Origin: Nitratiruptor sp.
GTDB taxonomy: Bacteria; Campylobacterota; Campylobacteria; Campylobacterales; Nitratiruptoraceae
Reading direction: 5' to 3'
DNA: 6,969 bases
Assembly: GCA_015494505.1 (NCBI GenBank)
Contig: WGBB01000213.1
Span: forward strand, 1 to 6,969
In this document: piece after piece, positions 6,737-6,969 of the stretch
Numbering within the stretch: position 1 is the stretch's first letter
Layout: each line of letters starts with the position of its first letter
Program-made: the position numbers and the translations under genes
The notes under the pieces: generated by a model
Told to the model about the DNA's origin: nothing
The model's input: only the letters and a program-made list of their open reading frames with translations
Databases searched by the model: none

Positions 6737-6742
6737 CTCCTT
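6737..6742 (-). promoter_or_regulatory. ribosome binding site AAGGAG of mscL
   Basis: AAGGAG on the minus strand lies 5 nt before the ATG at 6731-6729 and decides between this start and the ATG at 6755. It begins one nucleotide after the end of the inverted repeat at 6744-6767. Confidence 0.85.
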
Positions 6743-6743
6743 T

Positions 6744-6767
6744 ATCGATCTGCATATGCAGACCGAT
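6744..6767. repeat. 24-bp near-perfect inverted repeat at the mscL promoter
   Basis: The core TCTGCATATGCAGA (6749-6762) is a perfect 14-bp palindrome. After one mismatched pair (6748 with 6763) the arms continue with four more matching bases on each side (ATCG/CGAT). It overlaps the last two bases of the -10 hexamer and spans the predicted start of transcription, which is a typical place for a repressor site. In minus-strand RNA the single mismatch becomes a G-U pair, so read-through RNA from the aldolase gene could form a continuous hairpin directly before the mscL ribosome binding site. There is no U-run, so it is not an intrinsic terminator. Confidence 0.7.
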
Positions 6768-6794
6768 TATAGCCGCCTCGCGTCCTATTGTCGT
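6766..6794 (-). promoter_or_regulatory. sigma70-type promoter for mscL and the genes after it
   Basis: The minus strand carries a perfect -10 hexamer TATAAT (6771-6766) and ACGACA (6794-6789), four of six matches to TTGACA, at the ideal 17-bp spacing. Transcription should start near 6759, giving a leader of about 28 nt that contains the AAGGAG site. Confidence 0.7.
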
Positions 6795-6801
6795 GGCAAA
6801 A

Positions 6802-6969
6802 TCAGTTGACGTTCAAACTTCTTAGATCCTCGTAGGCCTTGAGGACGCGCTCTTTCATGCTCTTTTCGCCCTCACGCAGCCATTTGCGCGGATCGTAGTA
6901 CTTTTTGTTGGGTTTGTCTTCGCCTTCGGGGTTGCCTATCTGGCTCTGGAGATAGTCGTGATACTTTTC
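6802..6969 (-). CDS. fbaA: fructose-bisphosphate aldolase, class II, C-terminal end (gene cut by window edge)
   Basis: Only the last 55 residues and the TGA stop (6804-6802) lie in the window; the gene continues past base 6969. The piece contains YLQSQIGNPEGEDKPNKKYY, then YDPRKWLREGEKSM and a short acidic helix, which matches the C-terminus of E. coli FbaA, the zinc-dependent class IIA aldolase that splits fructose-1,6-bisphosphate into dihydroxyacetone phosphate and glyceraldehyde-3-phosphate in glycolysis and gluconeogenesis. The full protein should be about 350-360 residues. The metal-binding histidines lie outside the window and cannot be checked. The gene ends 70 bp before the mscL start on the same strand, and no terminator hairpin with a U-run is seen in the gap. 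Confidence 0.93.
   Translation of the reverse strand, partial: EKYHDYLQSQIGNPEGEDKPNKKYYDPRKWLREGEKSMKERVLKAYEDLRSLNVN

Noticed and set aside
6732..6755. Longer mscL start at ATG 6755
   Set aside because: The added eight codons contain the AAGGAG site of the real start, and the known MscL N-terminus begins at the downstream ATG.
6744..6767. Inverted repeat read as an intrinsic terminator of the aldolase gene
   Set aside because: No U-run follows on either strand; on the minus strand it is followed by the mscL ribosome binding site.

Overview
The window looks like a chromosomal housekeeping region of a Campylobacterota (Epsilonproteobacteria) bacterium, probably a free-living one of the Sulfurovum/Sulfurimonas/Nitratiruptor type. 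The reasons are protein style (HisD, PiT and MscL close to what is known from that group), tight packing with overlapping genes, strong AAGGAG ribosome binding sites, histidine genes scattered rather than in one operon, and moderate GC with an AT-rich edge. This placement is inferred from memory of protein families, without a search. There are no phage, IS, CRISPR, tRNA or rRNA sequences, and no gene-free stretch over 300 bases.

Right part, minus strand, read from high to low coordinates. The window opens inside the C-terminus of a class II fructose-bisphosphate aldolase (6802-6969). A 70-bp gap follows with a good sigma70-type promoter and a near-perfect 24-bp inverted repeat where transcription should start. 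Then come mscL, a mechanosensitive channel with a C-terminal zinc ribbon; a PLP enzyme of the ACC deaminase/D-cysteine desulfhydrase family that overlaps mscL; hisD; a PiT-family phosphate transporter with a TTG start; and a spore-photoproduct-lyase-like radical SAM protein joined to the transporter by an ATGA overlap. Gaps between these five genes run from overlaps to 44 bp, so they are probably co-transcribed at least in part. A weak second promoter may lie just before the transporter. The products have no obvious shared pathway; the unit mixes osmotic safety valve, amino-acid metabolism, phosphate uptake and possible nucleic-acid repair.

Left part. A small DUF3817-type membrane protein gene (866-1180, plus strand) runs convergently into the radical SAM gene, and the two coding regions overlap by 17 bp. 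It is divergent from an eIF2B-alpha-like gene (35-781, minus strand), with an 84-bp intergenic region between their starts. The first 34 bases are AT-rich sequence after that gene, with no recognisable feature.

I did not find a clear new defence or mobile system. The items most worth a second look are the palindrome over the mscL start of transcription, the lyase-like radical SAM protein that seems to lack the known hydrogen-donor cysteine, and the bacterial eIF2B-like protein that has serine where the isomerase relatives have catalytic cysteine.
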